A DNA stretch of 64,000 nt from CBDANZ01 sp965197865 (GCA_965197865.1 CBDANZ010000002.1:186001-250000), one strand, 5' to 3'. Positions 1-9,559 are shown, counted from the first letter of the stretch. Notes: generated from the sequence alone by a model not told the origin. Numbers and translations are program-made.

Positions 1-65
1 CGGGCCCTCACGATGCCGACTACCTGTTCGATGATTTCATCAAGCTGATAGAAGAGACGAGATAG
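1..65 (+). CDS. carA: Carbamoyl phosphate synthase small subunit, C-terminal end
   Basis: The first 65 bases encode the last 20 or so residues of a protein in the third frame, ending GPHDADYLFDDFIKLIEE plus two residues and a TAG at 63-65. The GPHD-DYLFD-F pattern is the usual end of CarA, the glutaminase subunit that feeds ammonia to CarB. The stop lies 12 bases before the carB start, so carA and carB form an operon. Only the tail is in the window. Confidence 0.85.
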   Translation, partial: GPHDADYLFDDFIKLIEETR

Positions 66-77
66 GAATCTTCGAGA

Positions 78-3000
78 ATGCCCCGACGCACCGACCTCAG
101 AAAGATCCTCGTCATTGGCTCGGGCCCGATCGTGATCGGCCAGGCCTGCGAGTTTGACTATTCGGGCTCCCAGGCGTGCAAGGCGCTGCGGGACGAGGGC
201 CTCGAGGTTGTGCTCGTCAACAGCAATCCGGCGACGATCATGACCGACCCGGAGCTGGCGGACCGAACCTACGTGGAACCGCTCACGCCCGATTTTCTCA
301 CCGCGATCATTGCCCGCGAGCGCCCGGATGCAATTCTGCCGACGGTCGGCGGTCAGACGGCCCTGAACCTGGCGGTCGATCTCGCGAACGCCGGTACGCT
401 GGCGGACTACAAGGTCAAGCTCATCGGGGCGTCGATCGAGGCCATCAAGGTTGCCGAAGATCGGCAGCGGTTCAAGGACGCGATGCGCGCGATCGGCCTG
501 GAGGTGCCACAAAGCGGCCTCGCTCGCGATCAGGTCGAAGCCATCGATCTGGCACGCACGCTCGGCTTTCCCATCGTGATTCGTCCGTCCTTCACGCTCG
601 GTGGCGTGGGCGGCGGCATCGCTTACAACATCGAGGAGTTTTGCGATCTCGTAGAGCGCGGCCTCGAGCTTAGTCCGGTGCACGAAATCCTCGTTGAGGA
701 GTCGGTGATCGGGTGGAAGGAATTCGAGCTCGAGGTGATGCGCGACGTCGGCGACAACTTCGTTGTCATCTGCTCGATCGAGAACGTTGATCCGATGGGC
801 GTGCACACGGGCGACAGCATCACCGTGGCGCCGATCCTCACGCTGAGCGACAAAGAGTATCAGCGCATGCGCGATGCCGCCAGGCGTATCATCCGGAAGG
901 TGGGCGTCGAGACCGGCGGGTCGAATATCCAGTTCGCGGTCCATCCTGGCAACGGCCGCATGGTCGTGATCGAGATGAACCCACGCGTCAGCCGATCGTC
1001 GGCGCTTGCGTCAAAGGCCACGGGTTTTCCGATCGCAAAAATCGCAGCGAAGCTCGCGCTTGGCTATCACCTCGACGAAATCCCGAACGACATCACGCGC
1101 CTGACCCCCGCGTCCTTCGAGCCGACGATCGATTACATCGTCGTCAAGATCCCGCGGTGGAATTTCGAAAAGTTCCCGCAGGCTGATCGGACGCTGACGA
1201 CGCAGATGAAGTCGGTGGGCGAGGCGATGGCCATCGGGCGGACCTTCAAGGAAGCCTTCATGAAGGGCGTGCGGTCGCTGGAGCTTGGTCGTAGCGGTCT
1301 GCTGTTTTCCGAGCCCGACACGGACCCGGCCGAGGGCGACGGTGTCTTGCAGAAGCGTCTGGCGGTGCCGAGCGATCGGCGGATGTGGGATCTGTTCCGT
1401 GCCCTGAGCCGGGGCTGGATCGTCGAGCAGATCCACGAGATCACGAAGATCGATCCGTGGTTCCTGCGGCAGTTCGCCGAGATCTCGGAGATGCGTCGAG
1501 AGGTGGCCGACCGCGGGCTCGACGGACTCGATGCTGAAAGAATGCGCCGGCTGAAACGCGCCGGCTTCGGCGACGCCGAGCTGGCGCTGGCGGCGGACGC
1601 TGCCGAGCGGGAAGTGCGCGAACGCCGGGTGTCGCAGGCCCTCAAGCCGGTGTACAAGCGCGTGGACACGTGCGCCGCGGAGTTCGAGTCGTTCACCCCG
1701 TATCTCTACGGTTCGTACGAGCCGTCCTGCGAGTCGAACCCCACCGCCAGGAAGAAAGTCGTCATCCTCGGCAGCGGGCCGAACCGCATCGGTCAGGGGA
1801 TCGAGTTCGACTACTGCTGCTGTCATGCGGCCTTCGCCCTGCGCGAGGAAGGCCTCGAGACGGTAATGATCAACTGCAACCCTGAGACGGTGTCCACGGA
1901 CTACGACACGGCGGATCGTCTGTACTTCCAGCCGCTGACCCTCGAAGACGTGACAGCGGTGATCGAGACCGAATCGTCGGCGGGTGCCGAGGTGTCGTGT
2001 CTCGTGCAGTTCGGGGGCCAGACGCCGCTCAAGTTGGCGCTCGCGCTGCAGCAGGCCGGTGTGCCGATCCTCGGCACGTCTCCCGATTCGATCGATCTCG
2101 CCGAGGACCGCAAACGCTTCTCGGTGCTCCTCGCTGAGCTCGACATCACGCAGCCGGCGAGCGGCACAGCCAGCTCGCGCCAGGAGGCGCGTGAGATCGC
2201 CGCCACCATCGGCTTCCCGGTCGTCGTGCGCCCGTCGTACGTCCTGGGCGGACGGGGCATGGCGATCGTGTACGACGTGGGCACGCTCGACCACTACATG
2301 ACGCAAGCCGTGGACGCATCGCCCGAGCACCCGGTGCTGATTGACAGGTTCCTCGAGGACGCGTTCGAGTTCGATGTGGACGCGATCGCCGACGCGACCG
2401 GCGCGGTGGTCATCGGCGGCATCATGGAGCACATCGAGGAAGCCGGCATTCACTCTGGTGACAGCTCGTGCGTGGTGCCGCCCTTCACCTGTCCCGAGTG
2501 GCACCTGACGACGATCCGCGACTACACGCGCCGGATCGCGCGCGCACTGAAGGTGATCGGACTGATGAACGTGCAGTACGCCATCAAGGACAACGTCGTG
2601 TACGTGCTCGAGGTGAACCCGCGGGCGTCGCGCACGGTACCATATCTGTCGAAGGCATCAGGTGTGCCACTCGCCAAGATCGCCGCCAAGGTGATGGCGG
2701 GCCGAACGCTCGCCGAGCTTGGGCTCACCAAAGATGTCGAGGTGGCTGGGGTGTTTGTGAAGAGCCCGATGTTTCCGTTCGTGCGCTTCCCCGGCGTCGA
2801 CACGATTCTGGGCCCGGAAATGAAGTCCACCGGCGAAGTGATGGGTGGATCGAGCAGCTTCGGCGTCGCGTTTGCCAAGGCGCAGCTTTCGGTCGGCCAG
2901 CGGCTCCCGGAGGGCGGCACCGCGTTTGTCAGCGTGAACAACGACGACAAGGCGAACTTGATTCCCATAGCGCGCGACCTCGCCGAGTTGGGCTTCCGGC

Positions 3001-3329
3001 TCATTGCCACGCGCGGCACGGCGGCGTACCTGCGTGCCTACGGACTCAAGGTGGACGTCGTCTTCAAGGTGAATGAAGGACGGCCGAACATTGCCGACGA
3101 GATCGTCAACCGTAAGGTCGATCTTGTAGTGAACACGCCGCTCGGCCGCGAGTCGTTCTTCGACGATCGGACCGTCCGCCGCGCCGCCATGATGCACGAG
3201 GTGCCGTGCATCACCACCCTCACCGGCGCCGCGGCCGCTGTCAGCGCCATTCGCGCGAGGCACGATCACGGCCTCGGCGTCAGCGCCCTGCAGGATTACT
3301 ACGCAGGAATTGCCGCAGGCTCTGTCTGA
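78..3329 (+). CDS. carB: Carbamoyl phosphate synthase large subunit
   Basis: This 1083-residue protein has the full length of CarB, which makes carbamoyl phosphate from bicarbonate, ammonia and two ATP for pyrimidine and arginine synthesis. Two homologous halves are visible. The first ATP-grasp module has the glycine-rich loop GGVGGGIAYN near residue 175. The second has GGRGMAIVYD near residue 720. A methylglyoxal-synthase-like allosteric domain fills roughly the last 140 residues (FVSVNNDDK onward). The linker CCCCHAAFALREEG follows the start of the second half. The ATG follows carA closely. The gene is intact and ends in TGA, which shows that TGA is a normal stop in this genome. Confidence 0.98.
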   Translation: MPRRTDLRKILVIGSGPIVIGQACEFDYSGSQACKALRDEGLEVVLVNSNPATIMTDPELADRTYVEPLTPDFLTAIIARERPDAILPTVGGQTALNLAVDLANAGTLADYKVKLIGASIEAIKVAEDRQRFKDAMRAIGLEVPQSGLARDQVEAIDLARTLGFPIVIRPSFTLGGVGGGIAYNIEEFCDLVERGLELSPVHEILVEESVIGWKEFELEVMRDVGDNFVVICSIENVDPMGVHTGDSITVAPILTLSDKEYQRMRDAARRIIRKVGVETGGSNIQFAVHPGNGRMVVIEMNPRVSRSSALASKATGFPIAKIAAKLALGYHLDEIPNDITRLTPASFEPTIDYIVVKIPRWNFEKFPQADRTLTTQMKSVGEAMAIGRTFKEAFMKGVRSLELGRSGLLFSEPDTDPAEGDGVLQKRLAVPSDRRMWDLFRALSRGWIVEQIHEITKIDPWFLRQFAEISEMRREVADRGLDGLDAERMRRLKRAGFGDAELALAADAAEREVRERRVSQALKPVYKRVDTCAAEFESFTPYLYGSYEPSCESNPTARKKVVILGSGPNRIGQGIEFDYCCCHAAFALREEGLETVMINCNPETVSTDYDTADRLYFQPLTLEDVTAVIETESSAGAEVSCLVQFGGQTPLKLALALQQAGVPILGTSPDSIDLAEDRKRFSVLLAELDITQPASGTASSRQEAREIAATIGFPVVVRPSYVLGGRGMAIVYDVGTLDHYMTQAVDASPEHPVLIDRFLEDAFEFDVDAIADATGAVVIGGIMEHIEEAGIHSGDSSCVVPPFTCPEWHLTTIRDYTRRIARALKVIGLMNVQYAIKDNVVYVLEVNPRASRTVPYLSKASGVPLAKIAAKVMAGRTLAELGLTKDVEVAGVFVKSPMFPFVRFPGVDTILGPEMKSTGEVMGGSSSFGVAFAKAQLSVGQRLPEGGTAFVSVNNDDKANLIPIARDLAELGFRLIATRGTAAYLRAYGLKVDVVFKVNEGRPNIADEIVNRKVDLVVNTPLGRESFFDDRTVRRAAMMHEVPCITTLTGAAAAVSAIRARHDHGLGVSALQDYYAGIAAGSV

Positions 3330-3358
3330 TCCGTACGAACGTTCGTCCACCAACAGCT

Positions 3359-3456
3359 TTTCACCGCGAAGCCACGAAGATCACGAAGGTACAAGAAGTG
3401 CTTCTGCCACGAGAGTTTGACGCGCTTTCGTTTCTTCGTGCCTTCGTGGTCGACCG
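3359..3456. repeat. Dispersed intergenic repeat (cgaagg/cttcgtg type)
   Basis: This spacer holds TTCACCGCGAAGCCACGAAG followed about 65 bases later by an inverted TTCTTCGTGCCTTCGTGG. The two halves can pair as a hairpin between carB and the comEC remnant. The same sequence recurs at 4763-4797 in the other orientation. It may act as a transcription end or may simply be a mobile intergenic repeat; the sequence does not decide. Confidence 0.6.
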
Positions 3457-3486
3457 CAGCGACGATGTTTGCATACTGGGCGCCAT

Positions 3487-4626
3487 GTGCGCGCTGTTGC
3501 TGCGATCCCTGCCGTAGGTCTACTCGCCGGTTCGGCGTTCGGGTTCTTCGTCCCTGAATTTCCTGATCTGGTCGGATGCGCCGCGCTGGCTGCCTGCGCG
3601 AGCGTGGCCGTGTGGGCGTGGTGCACCTCGCGGGCGCTGGTCCTGGCGCTGGCCGTGGGGACGGTGTTCTCGACGGGCGGCGCGCTACTTTCGGCCAGCG
3701 CGTGGCGGGAAGCGTGGCGGCCTGCCCTACGCGTCGCCTTCGAGGCGCTGGTGCGAGCTGAGCGCGCGGATGCCGCGTTCCGCTGGCGCCCGGTTTCTCT
3801 AGATGACACCCCACTGGTGACGGTCACCGGCGTCCTCCGTGCCGACGCGTCGCCTCGACCACACAGCGTCTCTCCCAGTCTCGATGTCTTTTCCGCGCTG
3901 CCGGACGGAGGGATCGCGGCCCTTTCAGAGTCGCGATCCCTCGACGGCGAGGAAATTCGCGTCGAAGGGGGCGTGTTGCTGACCGTCCTCGGCATACTCT
4001 CCACCGGGCGGATCAACGACTGGCGCGCTGGCCGGACGATTCGTGCACCCGCACGACTTCGGCGCCCGGCGCGCTACTTGAATCCAGGGGTGCCCGACGA
4101 GGAGCGCGCCCTTGCGCGGCGCGGCACCACGCTGGTCGGCAGCGTGAAGAGCGGCGCGCTGGTGGAAGTCGTGGCGCACGGACACCGGCTGTCCGAGGCC
4201 GCCGCCGAAGCGCGGGCGTTCGTTCGCAGCGAGATTGCATCAGCCGTTGGCTCCTGGAGCCAGCGATCGGCCGCTATCACCACGGCCATCGTCATCGGCG
4301 ACCGCGCCGGGCTGGACGATGACGTGGAGCGGGCCACGGCGCCGCTCTTTGCTGGCTGGCCCATTCGCACCGTTAAGGTGCCTCACCACGGCAGCCGCAC
4401 GTCGAGCTCCTGGGAATTTCTACGCGCGCTGGCGCCGCGCATCGCGGTCGTCAGCGCCGGCGGTGGCAACATCTTTGGCCACCCGGCGCCCGACGTGCTC
4501 GGCCGCTACCGCCGCATCGGCGCCGAGATCTTTCGCACCGACCGAGACGGCGCCGTGATGCTCTCAACCGACGGTCGCTCAGTCGACCTGAGCACTTTTA
4601 CCTGGCGCAAGTTGTCACTTCGCTGA
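3487..4626 (+). pseudogene. comEC: ComEC/Rec2-type DNA uptake channel gene with a large internal deletion
   Basis: The N-terminal part looks like ComEC: two hydrophobic segments near residues 5-50, then a DUF4131-type region (RVEGGVLLTV, DWRAGRTIRAPARLRRPARY, NPGVPDEERALARRG). The competence domain begins with IVIGDRAGLDDDVER and then stops abruptly. The next residues, ATAPLFAGWPIRTVKVPHHG, are the end of the metallo-beta-lactamase domain that normally closes ComEC. About 380 residues remain, against the usual 700-850. The channel helices and most of the hydrolase domain are missing, yet the frame is kept. The junction is near 4330-4350. The GTG at 3487 is the likely start; a TTG at 3469 is possible. 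The product cannot form the DNA channel. An assembly deletion is the main alternative. Confidence 0.75.
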
Positions 4627-4720
4627 AAGCAACCACCCAATTCACGTCGCTCAAGTCCTCAGCTATTTGCGCGTGACTGGTGTGAAGGTGGGGCTGTTGG
4701 TGAATTTCAGCGTTGAAATG

Positions 4721-5614
4721 TTACGATAGAGAGTTCGTCGGATCGTCCTGTAGCGGATTTACCTTCGTGCCCTTCGTGCCTTCGCGGTCAACCGACCTTG
4801 TTCGCTGCCACTCTTGTTCCAGCTCGTCGAGTGTCATCTCCTCCATCTGGCGCCCCGACTCGCTGATCCGCTGTTCCATAGTCGTGAACCGTGCCGTGAA
4901 TTTCTCGTTCGCCTTGCGCAGTGCCGTCTCTGGCTCGATGCCAAGCTTGCGGGAGAGGTTCGCGATGGCAAAAAGCAGGTCGCCCACGTCTTCTTCCGCC
5001 CGGGCCGTGCCGGAAGGCTCCGCGTCAAGCGCCGCGCGAAGCTCCCGTGCCTCCTCCTCTATCTTGGTGACGCCGTCGCTCGCGTTCGTCCAGTCGAAGC
5101 CGACCGCGGCAGCGCGCCGGCTGATCTTGCAGGCGCGGAGCAATGCGGGGAGACTTTTCGGAATGCCGCCCAGCATGGCCGCCGCTCGACCCTCGGCAGC
5201 CCGCTCCTGAGCTTTTTTCGTGTCCCAGCGCGACAAGGCCGCATCGGCCGACGGCGCCCGCTCCTTCGACGCCCGATCGTGGAGCGACCCGTCGTCGCGA
5301 AAGACGTGCGGATGGCGCTTGACCAGCTTGGTCGAGACTTTCTCCAGCGCGTCGGCGACGGCAAAGGCGCCGAGGTCGGACGCGATCTGCGCGAGAAAGA
5401 CACCCTCGAAGATATGATCGCCGATCTCCTCGCAGAGCGCAGCGAGATCCCCTCGCTCGATCGCCTCGACGACTTCATACGCTTCCTCCAGCACGAACTG
5501 GCTCAGCGACTGAAACGTCTGCTCGCGATCCCACGGACACCCTCCCGGCGATCGGAGGACCGCCATGATGTCAACCAGACGAGCGAACCCTTGCGCGGCG
5601 GTCAGAGGAGGCAT
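4721..5614 (-). CDS. mazG: Nucleoside triphosphate pyrophosphohydrolase MazG
   Basis: MazG hydrolyses NTPs and dNTPs to monophosphates and pyrophosphate. The N-terminal SPGGCPWDREQTFQSL and EEAYEVVEAIE motifs are typical. A second metal-binding segment, EEDVGDLLFAIANLSRKLG, lies in the C-terminal half, so this is the two-domain form of about 260 residues. The 297-residue length includes an unusual tail (SVDREGTKGTKVNPLQDD) that is a translation of the dispersed repeat at 4763-4797, so the original stop seems to have been replaced by repeat sequence. The gene points away from the DUF1844 gene, with a short AT-rich spacer between. Confidence 0.93.
   Translation of the reverse strand: MPPLTAAQGFARLVDIMAVLRSPGGCPWDREQTFQSLSQFVLEEAYEVVEAIERGDLAALCEEIGDHIFEGVFLAQIASDLGAFAVADALEKVSTKLVKRHPHVFRDDGSLHDRASKERAPSADAALSRWDTKKAQERAAEGRAAAMLGGIPKSLPALLRACKISRRAAAVGFDWTNASDGVTKIEEEARELRAALDAEPSGTARAEEDVGDLLFAIANLSRKLGIEPETALRKANEKFTARFTTMEQRISESGRQMEEMTLDELEQEWQRTRSVDREGTKGTKVNPLQDDPTNSLS
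4763..4797. repeat. Copy of the cgaagg/cttcgtg dispersed repeat inside the mazG 3' end
   Basis: The plus strand reads TACCTTCGTGCCCTTCGTGC followed by CTTCGCGGTC, matching the reverse complement of the repeat at 3359-3395. It lies within the mazG reading frame and supplies its last coding stretch. Confidence 0.6.
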
Positions 5615-5718
5615 GGTGAATTGGGTAGTCTGGTAATCTGGTAATCTGATACTTGGGTCATTGATTGCGTATTTGAATCAGTAACGATTATCAGATTACC
5701 CGATTAGCGAATGGTCTG

Positions 5719-5994
5719 ATGTCCGAGTTCCTGTCATTTACGGCCTTTGTTCTCTCGCTGGCCAGCACCGCGGCGATTCACTTCGGCGACCTGCCGGATC
5801 CGGAGTCTGGCGCGCATGCCGAACTGAACCTCGACGCTGCGGCGCAGATGATTGCGATCCTCTCGCTGCTCGACGAGAAAACACGCGGCAATCTCACGGC
5901 CGAGGAGCGTCAGGTGCTTGAGCAGTTGCTGTTCGAGCTCCGCATGCGGTTCGTCGAGGCGAAGGGAGAGGGAAAGCGGATCATTGAGCCTTAA
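5719..5994 (+). CDS. DUF1844 domain protein
   Basis: This 91-residue protein has the DUF1844 pattern: FLSFTAFVLSLASTAAIHFGD, then ELNLDAAAQMIAILSLLDEKTRGNLTAEE and a C-terminal helix ending in VEAKGEG. The family is widespread in Acidobacteriota and relatives, and its function is unknown. The first helix is hydrophobic enough to contact the membrane. The stop codon overlaps the start of the downstream metallo-hydrolase gene by 11 bases, so the two are translationally coupled. Confidence 0.8.
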   Translation: MSEFLSFTAFVLSLASTAAIHFGDLPDPESGAHAELNLDAAAQMIAILSLLDEKTRGNLTAEERQVLEQLLFELRMRFVEAKGEGKRIIEP

Positions 5995-6787
5995 GGTCAC
6001 GCTTCTCGGAACGGGCACGTCGCACGGCGTTCCGATGATTGGCTGTGAGTGCGCTGTCTGCCGTTCATCAGATCCCCGCGACCGTCGACTGCGGCCATCC
6101 ATCCTCATCGAACAGCCGAGGGACGCCGGCGGCGCGTATACCATCCTGGTTGATACGTCCGTCGACCTGCGCGCGCAGGCGCTCGCCTACGGCGTCACCC
6201 GTGTCGACGCGATCCTCTTCACGCACAGCCACGCCGATCACATTCTCGGGCTCGACGAGGTGCGGCGGTACAATGGTCTTCAGCATTCAGCGATTCCGTG
6301 CTTTGGCGACACGCCGACGATCGACGACGTCCGGCTGATGTTTGGCTACATCTTCAACCCGACGGCAAGCGGGGGCGGCATCCCCCAGATCACGCTGTTT
6401 CGAATCGGCGGTCCCTTCACGCTCGGGCGCCTGGAGATCGTGCCGGTACCGATCATGCACGGCCGCCTGCAGATCCTCGGCTTTCGGATCGGATCGTTCG
6501 CCTACCTCACCGACTGCAGCCGCATCCCGAAGGGGTCGTGGCCGCTGCTCGAAGGGGTGCGCACGATCGTGCTCGATGCGCTTCGCGACCGTCCGCATCC
6601 CACCCACTTCACCGTCGCGGAGGCGCTGGACGTCGTGTCGCGCCTGTCTCCGGAGCGCACATACTTCACGCACGTCTGCCACGATCTTCCCCATGCCGCC
6701 ACCTGTGCGCGGCTGCCGGCTGGCGTGGAGTTGGCTTATGATGGCCTGGTCTTAGAAATTACGGACGACCAACGCGGAGGCCGCTGA
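5984..6787 (+). CDS. PhnP-like metallo-beta-lactamase fold hydrolase
   Basis: This 267-residue metallohydrolase starts at a TTG (5984) that overlaps the end of the DUF1844 gene, with a GGGAG-type ribosome site 15-20 bases upstream. It begins SLKVTLLGTGTSHGVPMIGC and carries the zinc signature HSHADHILGLDE near residue 82. A later YLTDCSRIP, FTHVCHD and the conserved Cys near the N-terminus (CECAVC) resemble PhnP-type cyclic phosphodiesterases. It may cleave a cyclic phosphate ester, but no phosphonate genes lie nearby, so the substrate is open. Confidence 0.85.
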   Translation: MSLKVTLLGTGTSHGVPMIGCECAVCRSSDPRDRRLRPSILIEQPRDAGGAYTILVDTSVDLRAQALAYGVTRVDAILFTHSHADHILGLDEVRRYNGLQHSAIPCFGDTPTIDDVRLMFGYIFNPTASGGGIPQITLFRIGGPFTLGRLEIVPVPIMHGRLQILGFRIGSFAYLTDCSRIPKGSWPLLEGVRTIVLDALRDRPHPTHFTVAEALDVVSRLSPERTYFTHVCHDLPHAATCARLPAGVELAYDGLVLEITDDQRGGR

Positions 6788-6846
6788 GACCGCGGGGGAA
6801 ATCCTGTTCTTTCTGCGCGTGCTCTGCGAGCTTTGCGTTGATCGTT

Positions 6847-7785
6847 ATGGACGTTATCCGCTTTCCAGATGAAGAGTGCCCCGCGCACTGGGTGCAGCCG
6901 GTTCTCGCGCTGGGTAATTTCGACGGCGTGCATCGGGGTCACAGGAAGATCCTCGACCGCGTGAGGCGCGTCGCTGGCGAGCATGGCGCGACATCGGTCG
7001 CGATGATGTTCGATCCGCATCCCTCGCGGGTCGTGCGGCCCGACAAGGCGCCGCCGCTCCTCATGACGACCGGGCAGCGGCTTGAGGCGATGGCCGCCCT
7101 CGGCGTACAGGGCGCTGCCATCGTGCGCTTTACGCCGGAGCTCTCGCGCTGGGATCCGGAAACCTTCGTCAAGACCGTGCTCGTCGACTGGCTCCGCGTG
7201 GCGGAGGTGTGGGTTGGTACGAATTTCCTGTTCGGCCACGATCGCGCCGGCACCTTTTCGGTGCTGCGCATCCTCGGCGGCCGCTACGGATTCAAGGCCG
7301 ACAAAATCGACACGGTCCGCTACAAGGACTTCGTCGTGAGCAGCACGCGTATCCGTCGTCTGATCGGTGAGGGCCGCGTCGACGAGGCGGGGGCCCTACT
7401 TGGTCACCAATACTACCTCGACGGTTCGGTCGTGAAGGGCGACCAGCGCGGTACCACCATCGGGTTTCCCACTGCGAATCTCAGCACGGACAACGAGCTC
7501 CTGCCTCCTCACGGTGTGTATGCAACGACCATGACCATCGACGGCGTGGTGTGGCCCTCGGTCAGTAATGTCGGCGTAAGGCCGACGGTCGACGCGTCGG
7601 GCCGAACTACCGTGGAAACGCACATCTTCTGCTTCGATCGGAACCTCTACGGCACGCGGGTCCAGCTCGTGTTCGTGCAACGGCTGCGCGACGAGCGGGC
7701 CTTCGAGTCGATCGACGCGCTGCGCGAACAGATCGCCGCCGACTGTGACCGGGCGCGCGTGCTCTTCAATCGTCTTTCCCTGTAG
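6847..7785 (+). CDS. ribF: Bifunctional riboflavin kinase / FAD synthetase
   Basis: RibF converts riboflavin to FMN and then FAD. The N-terminal nucleotidyltransferase domain shows ALGNFDGVHRGHRKIL near residue 25 and FDPHPSRV. The C-terminal flavokinase domain shows GFPTANLSTDNELLPPHGVY near residue 205. The length of about 312 residues is normal. ATG 6847 is preferred over an upstream in-frame TTG at 6838. It lies about 60 bases after the PhnP-like gene and upstream of cysS in the same direction. Confidence 0.96.
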   Translation: MDVIRFPDEECPAHWVQPVLALGNFDGVHRGHRKILDRVRRVAGEHGATSVAMMFDPHPSRVVRPDKAPPLLMTTGQRLEAMAALGVQGAAIVRFTPELSRWDPETFVKTVLVDWLRVAEVWVGTNFLFGHDRAGTFSVLRILGGRYGFKADKIDTVRYKDFVVSSTRIRRLIGEGRVDEAGALLGHQYYLDGSVVKGDQRGTTIGFPTANLSTDNELLPPHGVYATTMTIDGVVWPSVSNVGVRPTVDASGRTTVETHIFCFDRNLYGTRVQLVFVQRLRDERAFESIDALREQIAADCDRARVLFNRLSL

Positions 7786-7796
7786 AATCGCGCCAG

Positions 7797-8068
7797 ATGG
7801 CCGCCAAGGAATTCTTCTTCGCGATGCGGTTTCAAGCCCCGCGTCGCGCGACATCTTCCACGAGTTGGTCGCTCGCGTGCTTGGGCGCCTCGGCTGCTCC
7901 GACGACGGTGTGGCCGGACTGGCTGAGCCGCTTCTCTCCGCGATCGATCGAGGTTCGCGCGCTGCCAACGCGCCATGCGACCTGCAGTTCCGCGCCCGAG
8001 ACGGCCGCCTGCAGATCGTCGTATCATCCCGCGCCGGAGACGCTCCAGACCTATGCGAGATTCCCTGA
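7797..8068 (+). pseudogene. Small hypothetical protein gene with a frameshift
   Basis: An ATG at 7797 opens MAAKEFFFAMRFQAP. The coding then continues in another frame as ASRDIFHELVARVLGRLGCSDDGVAGLAEPLL and on to a TGA at 8066-8068. The joined product would be about 90 residues with helices followed by FRARDGRLQIVVSS, which faintly resembles a short ATPase-like or anti-sigma fold. The frame change near 7840 is one base. It sits tightly between ribF and cysS. No family is firmly recognised; a sequencing slip could be the cause. Confidence 0.5.
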
Positions 8069-8077
8069 TCGATTGAC

Positions 8078-9490
8078 GTGCGCCTGTACAACACGCTGAC
8101 ACGGACGGACGAGACGTTCACGCCTGGGCCGGGTAACACCGTCCGCATGTACACCTGCGGGCTCACGGTGTACGCGCGCGGTCATATCGGCAACTTCCGC
8201 ACGTTTGTTTGTCTCGACGTCTTGCGTCGCACGCTCCGGCACCTGCTGGGCCATCAGGTGAAGGGCGTCATGAACTTCACGGACGTGGACGATCGGACAA
8301 TCGCGGGCGCCAGACAGGCCGGCATGGACCTTCGCTCTTACACGGACCAGTTCATCGCCGCGTATCTCCAGGATGCGCGGAGCCTCCGCCTCGAACCGGT
8401 GGAGGAGACGCCGCGGGCCACCGACTATCTGAACGTCAAGGCGATGGCCGATCTGGTCGAGGCGCTCGACCGAAACGGTCATACCTACCGAAGGAGCGGC
8501 TCGGTGTACTTCAAGATCGCGACGCTGCCAGCTTACGGCAGGTTGACGCGGCTGGACCCTGAAGGCATGAAACCCGGCGCGCGTGTCGATGCCGACAGCT
8601 ACGCGAAGGAAGATGCGCGGGACTTCGTGGTGTGGAAGGCCACCAAGCCGGACGAGCCGACCTGGGATCTGGTTGATCCGCCCGGTCGCCCGGGCTGGCA
8701 TCTCGAGTGCTCGGCGATGGCGCTGCGGCTGCTGGGCGAGCCGCCCATTGACATCCACGCCGGGGGCGTCGACCTGGTTTTTCCGCATCACGAGAACGAG
8801 ATCGCGCAAAGCGAAGGCGCGACCGGAAAGCCGTTCGCGCGCTTCTGGGTGCACGTGGAGTACCTACTCGTCGACGGCAAGAAGATGTCGAAGTCGCTCG
8901 GCAACACCCACACAGTTCCCGACATCGTCGCCAAAGGCTTCCGGCCGTCGGCCCTTCGGTACCTGCTGCTGTCGGCCTACTACCGCAAGCCCCTTAACTT
9001 CACCTGGGCCAGCCTGGCCCAGGCGGAGGAATCGCTGCGTCGCCTGGCCGATTTTCTGAGCCGCGCCGAGGCCGTCACGTTCGACGGTGAGCATCCCGAG
9101 GTCGCGTCGCGCGTCGAGGAGGCGCGCGCCGCGTTTGTCGAGGCGATGACCGCCGATCTGAACACGGCGGGTGCGCTCGGGTCGATGTTCGAGCTGGTTC
9201 GGTCGCTCAACGCGGCAATCGATGTCGGATCGTTCGGGCGCGGCGACATGCGCGTCGTCCGTGAAGCGTTCGACCTATTCGACAGCGTGCTCGGCATCAT
9301 TGCGCTTCGGCGCGCCGAGGACGAGCGGCCGCCCTTACCCGTTGAGGAGATCGAACGCCTGATTGAGGACCGCCGCGTCGCCCGCCGCCGCCGCCATTTC
9401 GCGGCCGCCGACCGCATTCGCGACGACCTGGCAGCCAGAGGGGTGCTCCTTGAGGATTCCGCCAGCGGTACACGCTGGAAGCGGAAGTGA
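8078..9490 (+). CDS. cysS: Cysteinyl-tRNA synthetase
   Basis: This class I synthetase charges tRNA-Cys. It has the HIGH-type motif GHIGNFRTF near residue 35, zinc-binding cysteines in MYTCGLTVY and HLECSAMAL, and the catalytic KKMSKSLGN near residue 268. The 470-residue length is normal. The C-terminal RRRRHFAAADRIRDDLAARG is the usual tRNA-binding tail. The start is GTG 8078. A tRNA-Cys gene lies 900 bases downstream. Confidence 0.97.
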   Translation: MRLYNTLTRTDETFTPGPGNTVRMYTCGLTVYARGHIGNFRTFVCLDVLRRTLRHLLGHQVKGVMNFTDVDDRTIAGARQAGMDLRSYTDQFIAAYLQDARSLRLEPVEETPRATDYLNVKAMADLVEALDRNGHTYRRSGSVYFKIATLPAYGRLTRLDPEGMKPGARVDADSYAKEDARDFVVWKATKPDEPTWDLVDPPGRPGWHLECSAMALRLLGEPPIDIHAGGVDLVFPHHENEIAQSEGATGKPFARFWVHVEYLLVDGKKMSKSLGNTHTVPDIVAKGFRPSALRYLLLSAYYRKPLNFTWASLAQAEESLRRLADFLSRAEAVTFDGEHPEVASRVEEARAAFVEAMTADLNTAGALGSMFELVRSLNAAIDVGSFGRGDMRVVREAFDLFDSVLGIIALRRAEDERPPLPVEEIERLIEDRRVARRRRHFAAADRIRDDLAARGVLLEDSASGTRWKRK

Positions 9491-9559
9491 GAAGTGAGAT
9501 AAGAAAGGGTGATGAGAAAGGGTAGATGGAAGACCTTCGACTCTTGACTTCTGACTTTT

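Noticed and set aside
1011..2504. Long open frame on the minus strand inside carB
   Set aside because: It is antisense to a fully conserved housekeeping gene in a high-GC codon context, and its composition (His, Arg, Glu rich) matches no family. It is a shadow frame.
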